A stretch of 64,000 nt of DNA from Paracoccaceae bacterium (GTDB lineage: Bacteria; Pseudomonadota; Alphaproteobacteria; Rhodobacterales; Rhodobacteraceae): assembly GCA_029243395.1 (NCBI GenBank), contig JAQWSE010000007.1:193690-257689 (forward strand), in the 5' to 3' direction. The notes under the pieces were generated by a model that was given only the letters and a program-made list of their open reading frames with translations, was not told the DNA's origin and did no database searches. This document shows, piece after piece, positions 1 through 8,768 of the stretch (position 1 is the stretch's first letter; the number at the start of each line of letters is the position of its first letter). The translations under genes and the position numbers were made by a program.

Positions 1-382
1 GATATGATCCATCCGAAGTAGCAATGTAAAGCAAGCCCTCAATAAGATCCTCCAAGATTTTAGAGTTCTTGTATAACATCTTATAAATTTTCCTTGCATA
101 TATTTCGAAACCAGCTACATCCCTGCGTGCTAGATTAAAAACACGAGAGGCATTTTTTTCTTCATTTTTTGGAATGTGAAAAACCTGTTTAAAAGCTGAA
201 ATTTCTTCTGGCTTAACTATTCCGTCAGCTTTTGCCATCTTAGCACTTAAAGCAATGACAGCTATGGTAAAGCCAGCAGTTTTCTCAGGAGGAGTCTTCA
301 ATTTCAAGAAAATATTGTTGAGTTGTTCTCCTTTCTTGGTTAGGTTTGCAATTAACTGTGATATTTTGGCCCAAATCGACAT
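1..382 (-). CDS. DjlA/TerB-like co-chaperone, N-terminal part (cut by window edge)
   Basis: I translated this by hand: the reverse strand is open from an ATG at 382 to the window edge (about 127 codons). It begins MSIWAKISQLIANLTKK and contains FTIAVIALSAKMAKADG and a stretch around FKQVFHIP. These resemble the TerB-like domain of alphaproteobacterial DjlA/DnaJ-family membrane-linked co-chaperones, in which a C-terminal J domain follows; that part would lie outside the window. The acidic turn after AKMAKADG and the second one near the edge (IATSDGS) are the usual repeated metal/turn motifs of TerB helical domains. The function (J-domain partner of DnaK) comes from the family, not from visible sequence. 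Confidence 0.7.
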   Translation of the reverse strand, partial: MSIWAKISQLIANLTKKGEQLNNIFLKLKTPPEKTAGFTIAVIALSAKMAKADGIVKPEEISAFKQVFHIPKNEEKNASRVFNLARRDVAGFEIYARKIYKMLYKNSKILEDLIEGLLYIATSDGSY

Positions 383-577
383 CAACTATTTCCCAGGGGA
401 CATTAATTCATTCTTTAAATAAGATTGGATTTAGGGTATCAGCTTACCTGGCATAACTCAACAAATGTAATGTTCACATGATAGCATAGTGCAGCATTTT
501 CATTTGAAGCTAATAGTAAATTTTTGGATTGATCTGGGTTGTTCTAGTTAGATGTTGCACAAACGGCGAGGCAGTTA

Positions 578-3500
578 ATGGCAAGCTGGAGTTTCTGGAT
601 AGATAGAGGTGGTACTTTCACTGACACTGTAGCACTAAGTCCGAGTGGGCAGTTACTTTCTTCCAAATTTTTATCTGTGAATCCCAAGAAATATGATGAT
701 GCCGCAATACATTCTATTCGAAATTTCTTGTCAATTCCTAATTATGAAAAGATACCGGTCTCTAAAATAGAATCTATAAAGATGGGGACTACGGTTGCCA
801 CCAATGCTTTGCTTGAGCGGCGAGGCGCTCGAACAGTTTTGGTTGTTACGAGAGGGTTTGAAGATCAACTGCGATTAGGATATCAGAATCGTCCAGATAT
901 ATTCGCACGGCAAATTATTCTGCCTGACCAATTGTACGAAAAGGTGGCGACTGCAGATGAAAGGATTTTAGCAAATGGAGAGATTGTAAAATCATTAGAT
1001 ATGAATGCTCTGAAAGAGGATTTAGAAGGTTGCCTTAATGAAGGTATAACCGCTTGTGCGATTATATTGATGCATGGGTATAGGTTTGTTGAACATGAAA
1101 AAAAGGCTGCCAATTTAGCAAATGAATTAGGTTTTGAACAAGTATCTGTTAGCCACGAAGTGAATCCCCAAATTAGATTTGTTGAGAGAGGAGACACTAC
1201 GGTTTTAGATGCATATCTGACCCCAATACTCAGAAAATACATAGATCAATTGGAGGAAAACTTTATAGGTGATTTGGGTCATCGTTTGATGTTCATGCAA
1301 TCAAATGGTGGCTTAGCGAGTCCAAAATTTTTTCGAGGCAAAGATGCTGTTTTGTCTGGGCCTGCTGGTGGTGTTGTAGGTGCAGTCGAAGTCAGTATGA
1401 GAGCGGGAGAGGCAAAGATAATAGGGTTTGACATGGGTGGAACCTCAACGGATGTTTGTCATTTTTCAGGTCAATATGAGAGGATTTTTAAGGGTCAAAT
1501 TGCTGGGGTAAGGTTAGCAACTCCAATGATGAATATTCATACAGTTGCTGCAGGTGGGGGAAGTATTCTGACCTATTCATCTGGCAGGCTTCAGGTGGGA
1601 CCTGAAAGTGCTGGAGCAGAGCCTGGACCTGCTTGTTATGGTAATGGTGGTCCATTAACAGTTACTGACGCAAATGTAATTACTGGTAGATTGCGTCCAG
1701 AATTCTTTCCAGCCATTTTTGGTAAGTTGGGTGACCAGAGTTTGATCAAAAAGGAATCCAGTGCAGCAATTGAGCCCATAGCTAAAAAGCTGAATAAATC
1801 TCCTGAAGCTATTGCCGAAGATTGGTTAAGTGTGGCTGTTCAAAATATGGTTAGTGCCATAAAGAAGATTTCAGTTCAAAAAGGTTACAACGTTTCAACA
1901 TATTGTTTGACAGTTTTTGGAGGCGCTGGGGGTCAGTTTGCATGCTCTATCGCAGATAAACTCGGAATCAATAGGTGCTTATTACATTCTAAGGCATCAT
2001 TATTATCGGCCTATGGTATAGGGTTAGCCAGAATCCGAAGGGTGAAAAAGAAAACTATAGAAAAATTGTTGACAGATGAAAGTGTTGGATTCCTTGAAAG
2101 TCAGATCTCAATCTTGACGCAAAAGCTCTCTTCCGAGTTGCGTGATCAAGGTGTCAAAATGAAAGAAATTGAATCTGAGAGCACAATTTTTCTAAAATTA
2201 AAAAGCTCTGATACTACATTTCCAACAAACTTTGAATCTTCACAGATAATGAGGCAAGACTTTGAGCGATCATTTGAAAAACAGTTTGGCTTTTCTATAG
2301 AAGATGAATCTATCATGATTGACTCAATATCGGTTGAGGTTTGTCAAAAAAAGTTTGAAATAGAAGATGTTCCACAAAAACCGATTAAGAAAACTAAAAG
2401 AAAAATGAAAGCTTTTTCTACGGAACGAGCTTTTATTGATGGGAAGTGGCACTCTTGTAAATTCGTCAGAAAAGAAGACTTGAGGTCAAACGATTGTGTT
2501 TCAGGACCTGCGATAATAATCGAAGCTTTCACCTCCATTTTAGTGAAGCCAGGTTGGGAGGCTAACCATACTGATGACGGAAGTATTTTTCTCCGGAAAA
2601 GAGAAATCATTGGAGCACAGCATAGTAAATTTACCAAATCTAAACCTGATCCGATGTTATTAGAAGTGTTCAACAATGTATTCATGTCCATAGCTGAACA
2701 AATGGGAGTCGTTCTAGAAAATACTGCCCAGTCTGTAACCATCAAGGAAAGACTCGATTTTTCATGTGCAGTTTTTGATTCTTCTGGCGATCTGATAGCA
2801 AATGCTCCCCATATGCCAGTCCATGTGGGTTCTATGGAGGCTTCTATAAAGGCAGTGATAAAAAGAAATGAAACCATCCAGGAGCAGGATATTTTTGCTT
2901 TAAACGCGCCATACGATGGGGGTACCCATTTGCCAGATATCACTGTGGTCAAACCAGTTTTTAATCAAAGTGATGGTAAACTAATTTTTTTTGTCGCTTC
3001 TCGTGGACATCATACAGATGTTGGTGGATCGACCCCTGGCTCAATGCCTCCTGACAGTAGGCACATAGATGACGAGGGCGTTTACATTGAGAATTTCAAA
3101 TTAGTAGATCGGGGACATTTCAAAAGAGATGAAGTCATAAATATTTTCCTTGGTGCTAAGTATCCTGCGAGGTCAATAGACGTGAACATAGCGGATTTAA
3201 GAGCGCAGGTCGCTGCCTGCGAGAAAGGTGAAAAAGAATTAAATATCTTGATTGATGAATATGGATCTAGATTAGTTCGTGCTTACACTCAGTTTGTAAG
3301 TGAGAATGCGTCAGACTTGGTTAAGAGCATTTTGTATTCAATAAGGCCTTCTTCATATGTATATAAAATGGATGATGATATAGATGGCAATCAAAGACAA
3401 ATCTGTGTGTCAGTAGGTTTGCAAAATAATCCTTTGAAAGCCATCATTGATTTTTCTGGAACGACTTCCCAAACTAAGACAAATTTCAATGCGCCAGAGC

Positions 3501-4204
3501 CTGTAACGAGGGCAGCAGTGCTCTATGCTATTAGGATTCTAGTTGGGGGAGAAATTCCTATGAATGCAGGATTAATGTCACATGTGGAAATAAAATTACC
3601 TGAGGGCACCATGCTCTCCCCCGAATATCCAGCAGCAGTGATAGCTGGAAATGTTGAAACTAGTCAAGCGGTAACATCAGCATTATTGTTAGCTTTTGGA
3701 ATTCAAGCAGCTTCACAATCAACCATGAATAACATAACGTGGGGTAATCGAGAATATCAGTATTATGAAACTATATGTGGAGGTACTGGTGCAGGAGTGC
3801 ATGCGAATGGAAAAGCCTATGCAGGAACATCCGGGGTACATAGCCATATGACTAATAGTCGATTAACCGATCCTGAAGTATTGGAATTGAGATTTCCAGT
3901 TATTCTTGAAGAATTTTCTTTGAGAAAAGATTCTGGAGGATCTGGTTTCGTTCGAGGTGGAAATGGGGTAGTTCGGAAAACTAGGTTTCTTGAGCCTATG
4001 ACTTTCTCAATTATTTCTGGTCATCGTATGGTTTCTCCACCTGGTCTTCAGGGTGGGTTAAGTGGTAGTTTGGGGGAGACAATTTTGATAAGAAAAAATG
4101 GGGAGAAGATTGTTTTAAAAGCTTGTGATAAGATCTCCTTATTTAAAGATGACCTCATTATTGTTAAGACCCCTGGTGGGGGTGGGTATGGTAATCTAAT
4201 TTGA
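578..4204 (+). CDS. oplAH: 5-oxoprolinase (ATP-hydrolysing), fused HyuA-HyuB form
   Basis: The 1208-residue protein has both halves of the hydantoinase/oxoprolinase family in one chain, as in bacterial and eukaryotic 5-oxoprolinases, which hydrolyse 5-oxo-L-proline to glutamate at the expense of ATP. The N-terminal HyuA half shows the ATPase-fold motifs DRGGTFTDT (about residue 9), GTTVATNALLERRG (about 70) and FDMGGTSTDVC (about 286), followed by GPESAGAEPGPACYG and FGGAGGQFA. The HyuB half starts near residue 690 and carries NAPHMPVHVGSM, NAPYDGGTHLPD and SRGHHTDVGG. The ATG at 578 is preceded by GAGG at suitable spacing. The gene ends 8 bases from the convergent imuA-like gene. Some members act on hydantoins or acetone instead, so the exact substrate is inferred. 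Confidence 0.85.
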   Translation: MASWSFWIDRGGTFTDTVALSPSGQLLSSKFLSVNPKKYDDAAIHSIRNFLSIPNYEKIPVSKIESIKMGTTVATNALLERRGARTVLVVTRGFEDQLRLGYQNRPDIFARQIILPDQLYEKVATADERILANGEIVKSLDMNALKEDLEGCLNEGITACAIILMHGYRFVEHEKKAANLANELGFEQVSVSHEVNPQIRFVERGDTTVLDAYLTPILRKYIDQLEENFIGDLGHRLMFMQSNGGLASPKFFRGKDAVLSGPAGGVVGAVEVSMRAGEAKIIGFDMGGTSTDVCHFSGQYERIFKGQIAGVRLATPMMNIHTVAAGGGSILTYSSGRLQVGPESAGAEPGPACYGNGGPLTVTDANVITGRLRPEFFPAIFGKLGDQSLIKKESSAAIEPIAKKLNKSPEAIAEDWLSVAVQNMVSAIKKISVQKGYNVSTYCLTVFGGAGGQFACSIADKLGINRCLLHSKASLLSAYGIGLARIRRVKKKTIEKLLTDESVGFLESQISILTQKLSSELRDQGVKMKEIESESTIFLKLKSSDTTFPTNFESSQIMRQDFERSFEKQFGFSIEDESIMIDSISVEVCQKKFEIEDVPQKPIKKTKRKMKAFSTERAFIDGKWHSCKFVRKEDLRSNDCVSGPAIIIEAFTSILVKPGWEANHTDDGSIFLRKREIIGAQHSKFTKSKPDPMLLEVFNNVFMSIAEQMGVVLENTAQSVTIKERLDFSCAVFDSSGDLIANAPHMPVHVGSMEASIKAVIKRNETIQEQDIFALNAPYDGGTHLPDITVVKPVFNQSDGKLIFFVASRGHHTDVGGSTPGSMPPDSRHIDDEGVYIENFKLVDRGHFKRDEVINIFLGAKYPARSIDVNIADLRAQVAACEKGEKELNILIDEYGSRLVRAYTQFVSENASDLVKSILYSIRPSSYVYKMDDDIDGNQRQICVSVGLQNNPLKAIIDFSGTTSQTKTNFNAPEPVTRAAVLYAIRILVGGEIPMNAGLMSHVEIKLPEGTMLSPEYPAAVIAGNVETSQAVTSALLLAFGIQAASQSTMNNITWGNREYQYYETICGGTGAGVHANGKAYAGTSGVHSHMTNSRLTDPEVLELRFPVILEEFSLRKDSGGSGFVRGGNGVVRKTRFLEPMTFSIISGHRMVSPPGLQGGLSGSLGETILIRKNGEKIVLKACDKISLFKDDLIIVKTPGGGGYGNLI

Positions 4205-4212
4205 CTCATTTT

Positions 4213-4929
4213 CTAAATATTTTCTGCTAATGCTTTCTTGCTAGTTAAAGTAAATTGTTTTCTTTTTCTGAAGAAAGAAAAAGGATCATTTAAATCTTCA
4301 AACTCATCTACTATCCAAGTTTTCTCCATACCATACCTTGAGTATTGGCATGTTATTTTCCACTCACTATAGATCTTTTTTTTTTCTGATATATAAGGAT
4401 CTCTGATTGGGGAGCAATACCAGCGGCTTTCTATTCCCATTAATTGACAGGATTTTTTTGTTAAAATGAGTACAGTTGGTAACGATTGCTTTGAAGCTAT
4501 GTGATATTTGTTGATTATTAATTGAAGTCTCCTTATTGAAGTAAAATTCCGAATAGTTTCTGCATCGCCAATTATTAGAAAATCTAGACCGATTCTCAGA
4601 GATTCTTCAATAGACCAGAGTAATTCAGGTGTATTTCTGACTTTTACCAGAATGATCCTATTGGGTGATAGCCATGAATTTATTCCATCTGGGAAAGGTA
4701 TCTTGCTACCCTTATGTATCCAAATTATCAAGCTACTAGCGTTTGCTGCTATCATCATAGCCATTATAAAATTAGATGGGCCACAAATTTCGTGAATAAA
4801 ACCTATCTTAATTTTAATTCCAAGGGCAAAATTAATATTTTTATTCTGTCTCGTAATATCCTTTGCAAACTTTATTTTATTTGCCATGTTACAAGGTATT
4901 CGGAGCTTTTCTAATATATTTTTGGTCAT
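4213..4929 (-). CDS. imuA: ImuA-like (RecA/SulA-fold) DNA-damage mutagenesis protein
   Basis: The 238-residue protein follows the pattern of alphaproteobacterial ImuA: HEICGPS near residue 47 in place of a Walker loop, an NRIILVKVRNTPELLWSIEE stretch (about 93-112), FLIIGDAE, a SIRRLQLII segment and a C-terminal ESRWYCSP...EWKITCQYSRYG region. In this class ImuA works with ImuB and DnaE2 in SOS mutagenesis. Here neither partner follows: the next gene downstream is the convergent oxoprolinase. A LexA-type direct repeat lies just upstream (4945-4959), which supports the assignment. Similarity is moderate, the typical P-loop is degenerate as in other ImuA proteins, and no clear ribosome binding site precedes the ATG, so the start could also be the internal Met at residue 15. 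Confidence 0.68.
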   Translation of the reverse strand: MTKNILEKLRIPCNMANKIKFAKDITRQNKNINFALGIKIKIGFIHEICGPSNFIMAMMIAANASSLIIWIHKGSKIPFPDGINSWLSPNRIILVKVRNTPELLWSIEESLRIGLDFLIIGDAETIRNFTSIRRLQLIINKYHIASKQSLPTVLILTKKSCQLMGIESRWYCSPIRDPYISEKKKIYSEWKITCQYSRYGMEKTWIVDEFEDLNDPFSFFRKRKQFTLTSKKALAENI

Positions 4930-4944
4930 AATAAGTATTAGTAT

Positions 4945-4959
4945 GTTCTTTGTTTGTTC
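4945..4959. promoter_or_regulatory. Alphaproteobacterial LexA (SOS) box
   Basis: The sequence GTTCTTTGTTTGTTC is an exact GTTC-N7-GTTC direct repeat, the LexA operator of alphaproteobacteria. It lies 15 bases upstream of the imuA-like start codon (4929, minus strand), where bound repressor would block transcription. The yejF stop lies on the other side, so imuA is the only gene it can sensibly control. Confidence 0.75.
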
Positions 4960-5002
4960 TTAGTCTAGCACAGGAAAATATCATAAGAAATATTATTTCT
5001 AA

Positions 5003-6586
5003 TTAATAACCAAACGAAGCTGAAAAAAGCATCTTTGTATACTCATGTTTAGGTTTAAGGAATAATTCATCAGTTTTGCCATGTTCAACAATTCTGCCTT
5101 GATACATGACCATAATCCTATCTGAGAACATTTTCATTAACCTTAAATCATGGCTAATAAAGAGGTAAGCCAAATCAAATTTTTGCTGCAAGTTTTTAAG
5201 TAAGTGTATAATTTGAATTTGAATGGATCTATCGAGAGAAGAGGTAGGTTCATCCAAAACTAAAAATTTAGGTTTAAGAATGAGTGCTCGGGCTATTGCA
5301 ATCCGTTGCCTTTGACCACCTGAAAACTCATGTGGATATCGGTTGAGGATATTTGATGGGAGTTCAACTTCATCCAGGCAGTCCACAACAAGTTTTTCCC
5401 GTTCTGCTTTGGATAGATTAGAGAAATGTACCTTAAGGCCTTCCTCAATAATATCCTTTATACTCATTCTCGGAGATAAAGAACCATAGGGATCCTGAAA
5501 TACCATTTGCATATCTTTACGGATTTTGGGCAGGCATTTTGTACTGGCATTACGAAGGGATTTTTTCTCAAGGTAAATATCTCCTTTGGATTCAATTAAT
5601 CTTAGAGCCCCTAGTGCTAGGCTACTTTTCCCGCAACCACTTTCACCTACAATCCCTAGTGTTTCTCCTGATCTTATTTCAAAAGTCACCTCCTTCACAG
5701 CATCTACGAAATTCTTTGTCCGTCTTAAGATACCCTCCCGAATAGGAAATCTAACGGAAAGATTCCTTACTTCAAAAACAGGTTTAGAAGATATTTTTTG
5801 CTTAGTATTGAAGATTTTTTCTTGCCCAAACACTAATTTTTTGGTGTAGGTTTCCTTTGGATTCTGGAGAATATCCTTGGTTTTCCCTCGCTCAATAATT
5901 TTACCTGATTTCATTACCACTACCCGTGAAGCTATACGATTTACTATATTTAGGTCATGGGTGATGAAAAGCATACTCATCCCAAACTGCTCTTTTAATT
6001 CGTCCAGTAAAGTTAGAATTTGGTTTTCTGTAGATACGTCTAGAGAAGTTGTTGGTTCGTCAGCAATTAGTATTTCTGGATTGTTAGAAAGAGCCATTGC
6101 AATCATAGCTCTCTGCCTTTGGCCCCCAGACAATTGGTGAGGATAGCCAGATTTTTTTCTAATATAATTTACCATACCAACCTTCTCAAGAAGATTTTCT
6201 GTTATTTCTTTTGCCTCTATCTTGGTAACTTTTTGATGTAATCTTATACTTTCATCGATTTGCTGGTTTACTGTCTGGAGTGGGTTAAGTGACGTCATTG
6301 GTTCCTGAAAAATATAGGAAATTTGGTTGCCTCTAATTTTTTGGAGATTTAATTCAGTGTCCGTGAGAAGATTTTTTCCTTGAAAATTTATTTCACCAAT
6401 AATTTTTGCATGCGAAGGTAATAGTCTAACACATGATAAAGCAGTTAGCGATTTTCCAGAACCACTTTCCCCGACTAGGGCTAAGGTTTCCTGCTTATTA
6501 ATGTGAAGAGACAAATCACTTATTACGTTATGTCCTTCAGGAAAAATGATAGACAGATTATTGATTGATAGTAAGGGATTGTTCAT
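5003..6586 (-). CDS. yejF: Peptide ABC transporter, duplicated ATP-binding protein YejF
   Basis: The 527-residue protein consists of two ABC ATPase domains in tandem, the arrangement of YejF, which energises oligopeptide and microcin-C-type import. Domain 1 has GESGSGKS (about residue 37), LSGGQRQRAMIA and ILIADEPTTSLD; domain 2 has GESGCGKS (about 314), FSGGQRQRIAIA and FLVLDEPTSSLD. All Walker and signature residues appear intact. Each half ends with the region after the H-loop typical of the peptide/nickel transporter family. Its start overlaps the yejE stop by 4 bases (ATGA), indicating translational coupling. It is the last gene of the yejABEF operon. Confidence 0.92.
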   Translation of the reverse strand: MNNPLLSINNLSIIFPEGHNVISDLSLHINKQETLALVGESGSGKSLTALSCVRLLPSHAKIIGEINFQGKNLLTDTELNLQKIRGNQISYIFQEPMTSLNPLQTVNQQIDESIRLHQKVTKIEAKEITENLLEKVGMVNYIRKKSGYPHQLSGGQRQRAMIAMALSNNPEILIADEPTTSLDVSTENQILTLLDELKEQFGMSMLFITHDLNIVNRIASRVVVMKSGKIIERGKTKDILQNPKETYTKKLVFGQEKIFNTKQKISSKPVFEVRNLSVRFPIREGILRRTKNFVDAVKEVTFEIRSGETLGIVGESGCGKSSLALGALRLIESKGDIYLEKKSLRNASTKCLPKIRKDMQMVFQDPYGSLSPRMSIKDIIEEGLKVHFSNLSKAEREKLVVDCLDEVELPSNILNRYPHEFSGGQRQRIAIARALILKPKFLVLDEPTSSLDRSIQIQIIHLLKNLQQKFDLAYLFISHDLRLMKMFSDRIMVMYQGRIVEHGKTDELFLKPKHEYTKMLFSASFGY

Positions 6587-7665
6587 TGAAATACTTTTCT
6601 TGGATCGAATGCATCTCTTACTCCTTCAAAAATAAAGACTTGGAGCGATAGCATAATAGTAAATGTCAAGAATGATGAGATTCCAAGCCAAGGGGAGTTC
6701 AACTGGGTTTTAGCCTGTAGTGCTAATTCTCCAAGTGATGGATAGCTGGCTGGTAATCCAAAGCCTAGAAAATCTAATGTAGCGAGGGTTGAAATAGATC
6801 CTGTAATGAAAAAGGGAAGCAAAGTGATACTTGCAACCATGGCATTTGGGATTACATGTCTAATTATTATGGTGGTATTTGATACGCCTAAGGCTTTAGC
6901 AGCAAGAATATACTCAAAGTTTCTTACTCTTAGGAACTCAGCGCGTACAACACCTACTAGCCCTGTCCAACTAAAAAGAACAACAGTCAGGGTCAGAAGC
7001 CAGAAATTCATTGGGAAAATAGCCGCCAAAATGATAATAACATATAAATAGGGCAAAGAAGTCCAAATTTCTATGAATCTTTGAAATATGAGATCGATCC
7101 AACCACCAAAGAAACCTTGGACGGCTCCAGCAGCTATGCCTACAACTGTAGAGAAGAAAGTGACGATAAAGGCAAAAAATACTGATAGCCGAAAACCATA
7201 TATAATCCGAGCAGCCACATCTCTAGTTTGATCATCTGTCCCCAGAATATGATTTTGGTCAGGAGGAGCCGGAGCCAAATCCACATCGTAATTTACGGTA
7301 TTGAAGGAAGACCTAATTAAGGGCCAAATAGTCCAGTTATCCAAGTTTGATCCGTATGCCTCATTAAGAGTTCTCTCTGCTGAATCTAAGCAATTTATAT
7401 CTCCTCCAGAAATTATTAGACACTCAACTTCTAGGGAGCGGTATTCCGCTTCAGTTTCAAACTCACCACCGAATTGCTTTTCGCTATACTGGTTGGTTAT
7501 TGGCCAGTAAAAACTTCCATTAAAATAGATCAATAAAGGTTTGTCATTAGCTATAAGTTCTGCGAAGAGCGAAAAAAGGGATAAAATACTGAACAAAAGA
7601 AGACTATATTTAGCTCTACGATTTTGCTTAAAATTCTTCCATCTTCGAGCATTCAAAGGGCTCAT
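6583..7665 (-). CDS. yejE: Peptide ABC transporter permease YejE
   Basis: Inner-membrane permease of 360 residues. It starts with the N-terminal RRWKNFKQNRRAKYSLLLF segment and a membrane span, followed by a long periplasmic region with the FGGEFETEAEYR and HILGTDDQTRDV motifs usual in YejE, then five more spans. The cytoplasmic coupling (EAA) loop reads YILAAKALGVSNTTIIIRHV. It overlaps yejB upstream and yejF downstream by 4 bases each, so the three genes are translated as one unit. Pairs with YejB. Confidence 0.92.
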   Translation of the reverse strand: MSPLNARRWKNFKQNRRAKYSLLLFSILSLFSLFAELIANDKPLLIYFNGSFYWPITNQYSEKQFGGEFETEAEYRSLEVECLIISGGDINCLDSAERTLNEAYGSNLDNWTIWPLIRSSFNTVNYDVDLAPAPPDQNHILGTDDQTRDVAARIIYGFRLSVFFAFIVTFFSTVVGIAAGAVQGFFGGWIDLIFQRFIEIWTSLPYLYVIIILAAIFPMNFWLLTLTVVLFSWTGLVGVVRAEFLRVRNFEYILAAKALGVSNTTIIIRHVIPNAMVASITLLPFFITGSISTLATLDFLGFGLPASYPSLGELALQAKTQLNSPWLGISSFLTFTIMLSLQVFIFEGVRDAFDPRKVFQ

Positions 7666-8762
7666 GAACTTCTTCCCTCAAAATCTATTCTTGGATCAAC
7701 TAGCACGTACACTAGATCAGATATCAAACCAATTATGAGTCCGAGTAGGCCAAAAAAATACAATGTTCCAAACATAACGGGATAGTCACGTGTTAGCGCT
7801 GCTTCAAAGCCAAGTCGACCCAGACCGTCCAAAGAAAAAATTGTCTCTATTATAAGTGATCCACCAAAGAAAGCGCTTATAAAAAGGCCAGGAAACCCAG
7901 CTATTATTATTAGCATGGCATTCCTGAAAATGTGCCCGTACAAAATAGTGGTGTCTGAAAGACCTTTTGCTTTGGCGGTAGTCACATACTGTTTCTTGAT
8001 TTCATCAACGAAAGAATTTTTGGTCAATAATGTTAGTGTGGCGAAAGAACTTATTGTTGATGCCAATACTGGTAGAGTTATATGCCATAGATAATCAAGT
8101 GCTCGTTCAATTATACCCAAATCAGCCCAATTGTCTGATGTTAAGCCCCTTAATGGAAACCATTGATAATAGCTACCTCCTGCGAAGAAAACCAATAGGA
8201 TTATGGCAAATAAGAAGCCTGGTAGAGAATAACAAATTATTATAATGCCAGATGAAATGGTATCAAAATTTGATCCATCACTTACTGCTTTCCTTATTCC
8301 CAATGGGATTGAAATTAAATATGCTAGAAGGGTAGACCACAAACCTAAAGAAATCGATACTGGCATCTTTTCAATTACCAAATCAATGACAGCAATTGAT
8401 CTAAAATAGCTTTCCCCAAAATCAAAAGTTAAGTAATTTTTTATCATTGAAATGAAGCGCTCAATTGGAGGTTTATCAAAACCAAATTGTCTCTCTAAAT
8501 CGTTTATGAACTCTTCTGGGAGCCCCTTAGCTCCTCGATAAGAACTCTCTTGTTTTGCGTTCTGAAAGCTACTTTCTTTTTGACCTGCATCACCACTACT
8601 TCCACCTATGAGGTTAAGATTAGAAGATCCAGTTTCAAATTGGTGGATCATTTGTTCTACTGGTCCACCAGGTACAAATTGTACCAGAGCGAAGTTTATT
8701 AACATTATACCAAAAAGGGTAGGTATAATAAACAAAACACGGCGTATGATGTAACCAATCAT
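7662..8762 (-). CDS. yejB: Peptide ABC transporter permease YejB
   Basis: Inner-membrane permease of 366 residues that begins MIGYIIRRVLFIIPTLFGIM, the N-terminal span of the OppB/DppB class. The low-complexity Gly/Ser-rich periplasmic insert (about residues 46-80) before RGAKGLPEEFI and FGFDKPP is typical of YejB. The coupling loop reads VTTAKAKGLSDTTILYGHIF and further spans follow. The yejA stop lies 6 bases upstream and the yejE start overlaps its stop. Confidence 0.92.
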   Translation of the reverse strand: MIGYIIRRVLFIIPTLFGIMLINFALVQFVPGGPVEQMIHQFETGSSNLNLIGGSSGDAGQKESSFQNAKQESSYRGAKGLPEEFINDLERQFGFDKPPIERFISMIKNYLTFDFGESYFRSIAVIDLVIEKMPVSISLGLWSTLLAYLISIPLGIRKAVSDGSNFDTISSGIIIICYSLPGFLFAIILLVFFAGGSYYQWFPLRGLTSDNWADLGIIERALDYLWHITLPVLASTISSFATLTLLTKNSFVDEIKKQYVTTAKAKGLSDTTILYGHIFRNAMLIIIAGFPGLFISAFFGGSLIIETIFSLDGLGRLGFEAALTRDYPVMFGTLYFFGLLGLIIGLISDLVYVLVDPRIDFEGRSS

Positions 8763-8768
8763 ACGCTT

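Noticed and set aside
2344-2952. 202-codon minus-strand frame inside the oxoprolinase gene
   Set aside because: Shadow of a strongly recognised gene on the plus strand.
4383-4397. TTTCTGATATATAAG, also found at 58693-58707
   Set aside because: One copy is inside imuA coding sequence and the other in the nadK leader; no structure or shared context, so chance in AT-rich DNA.
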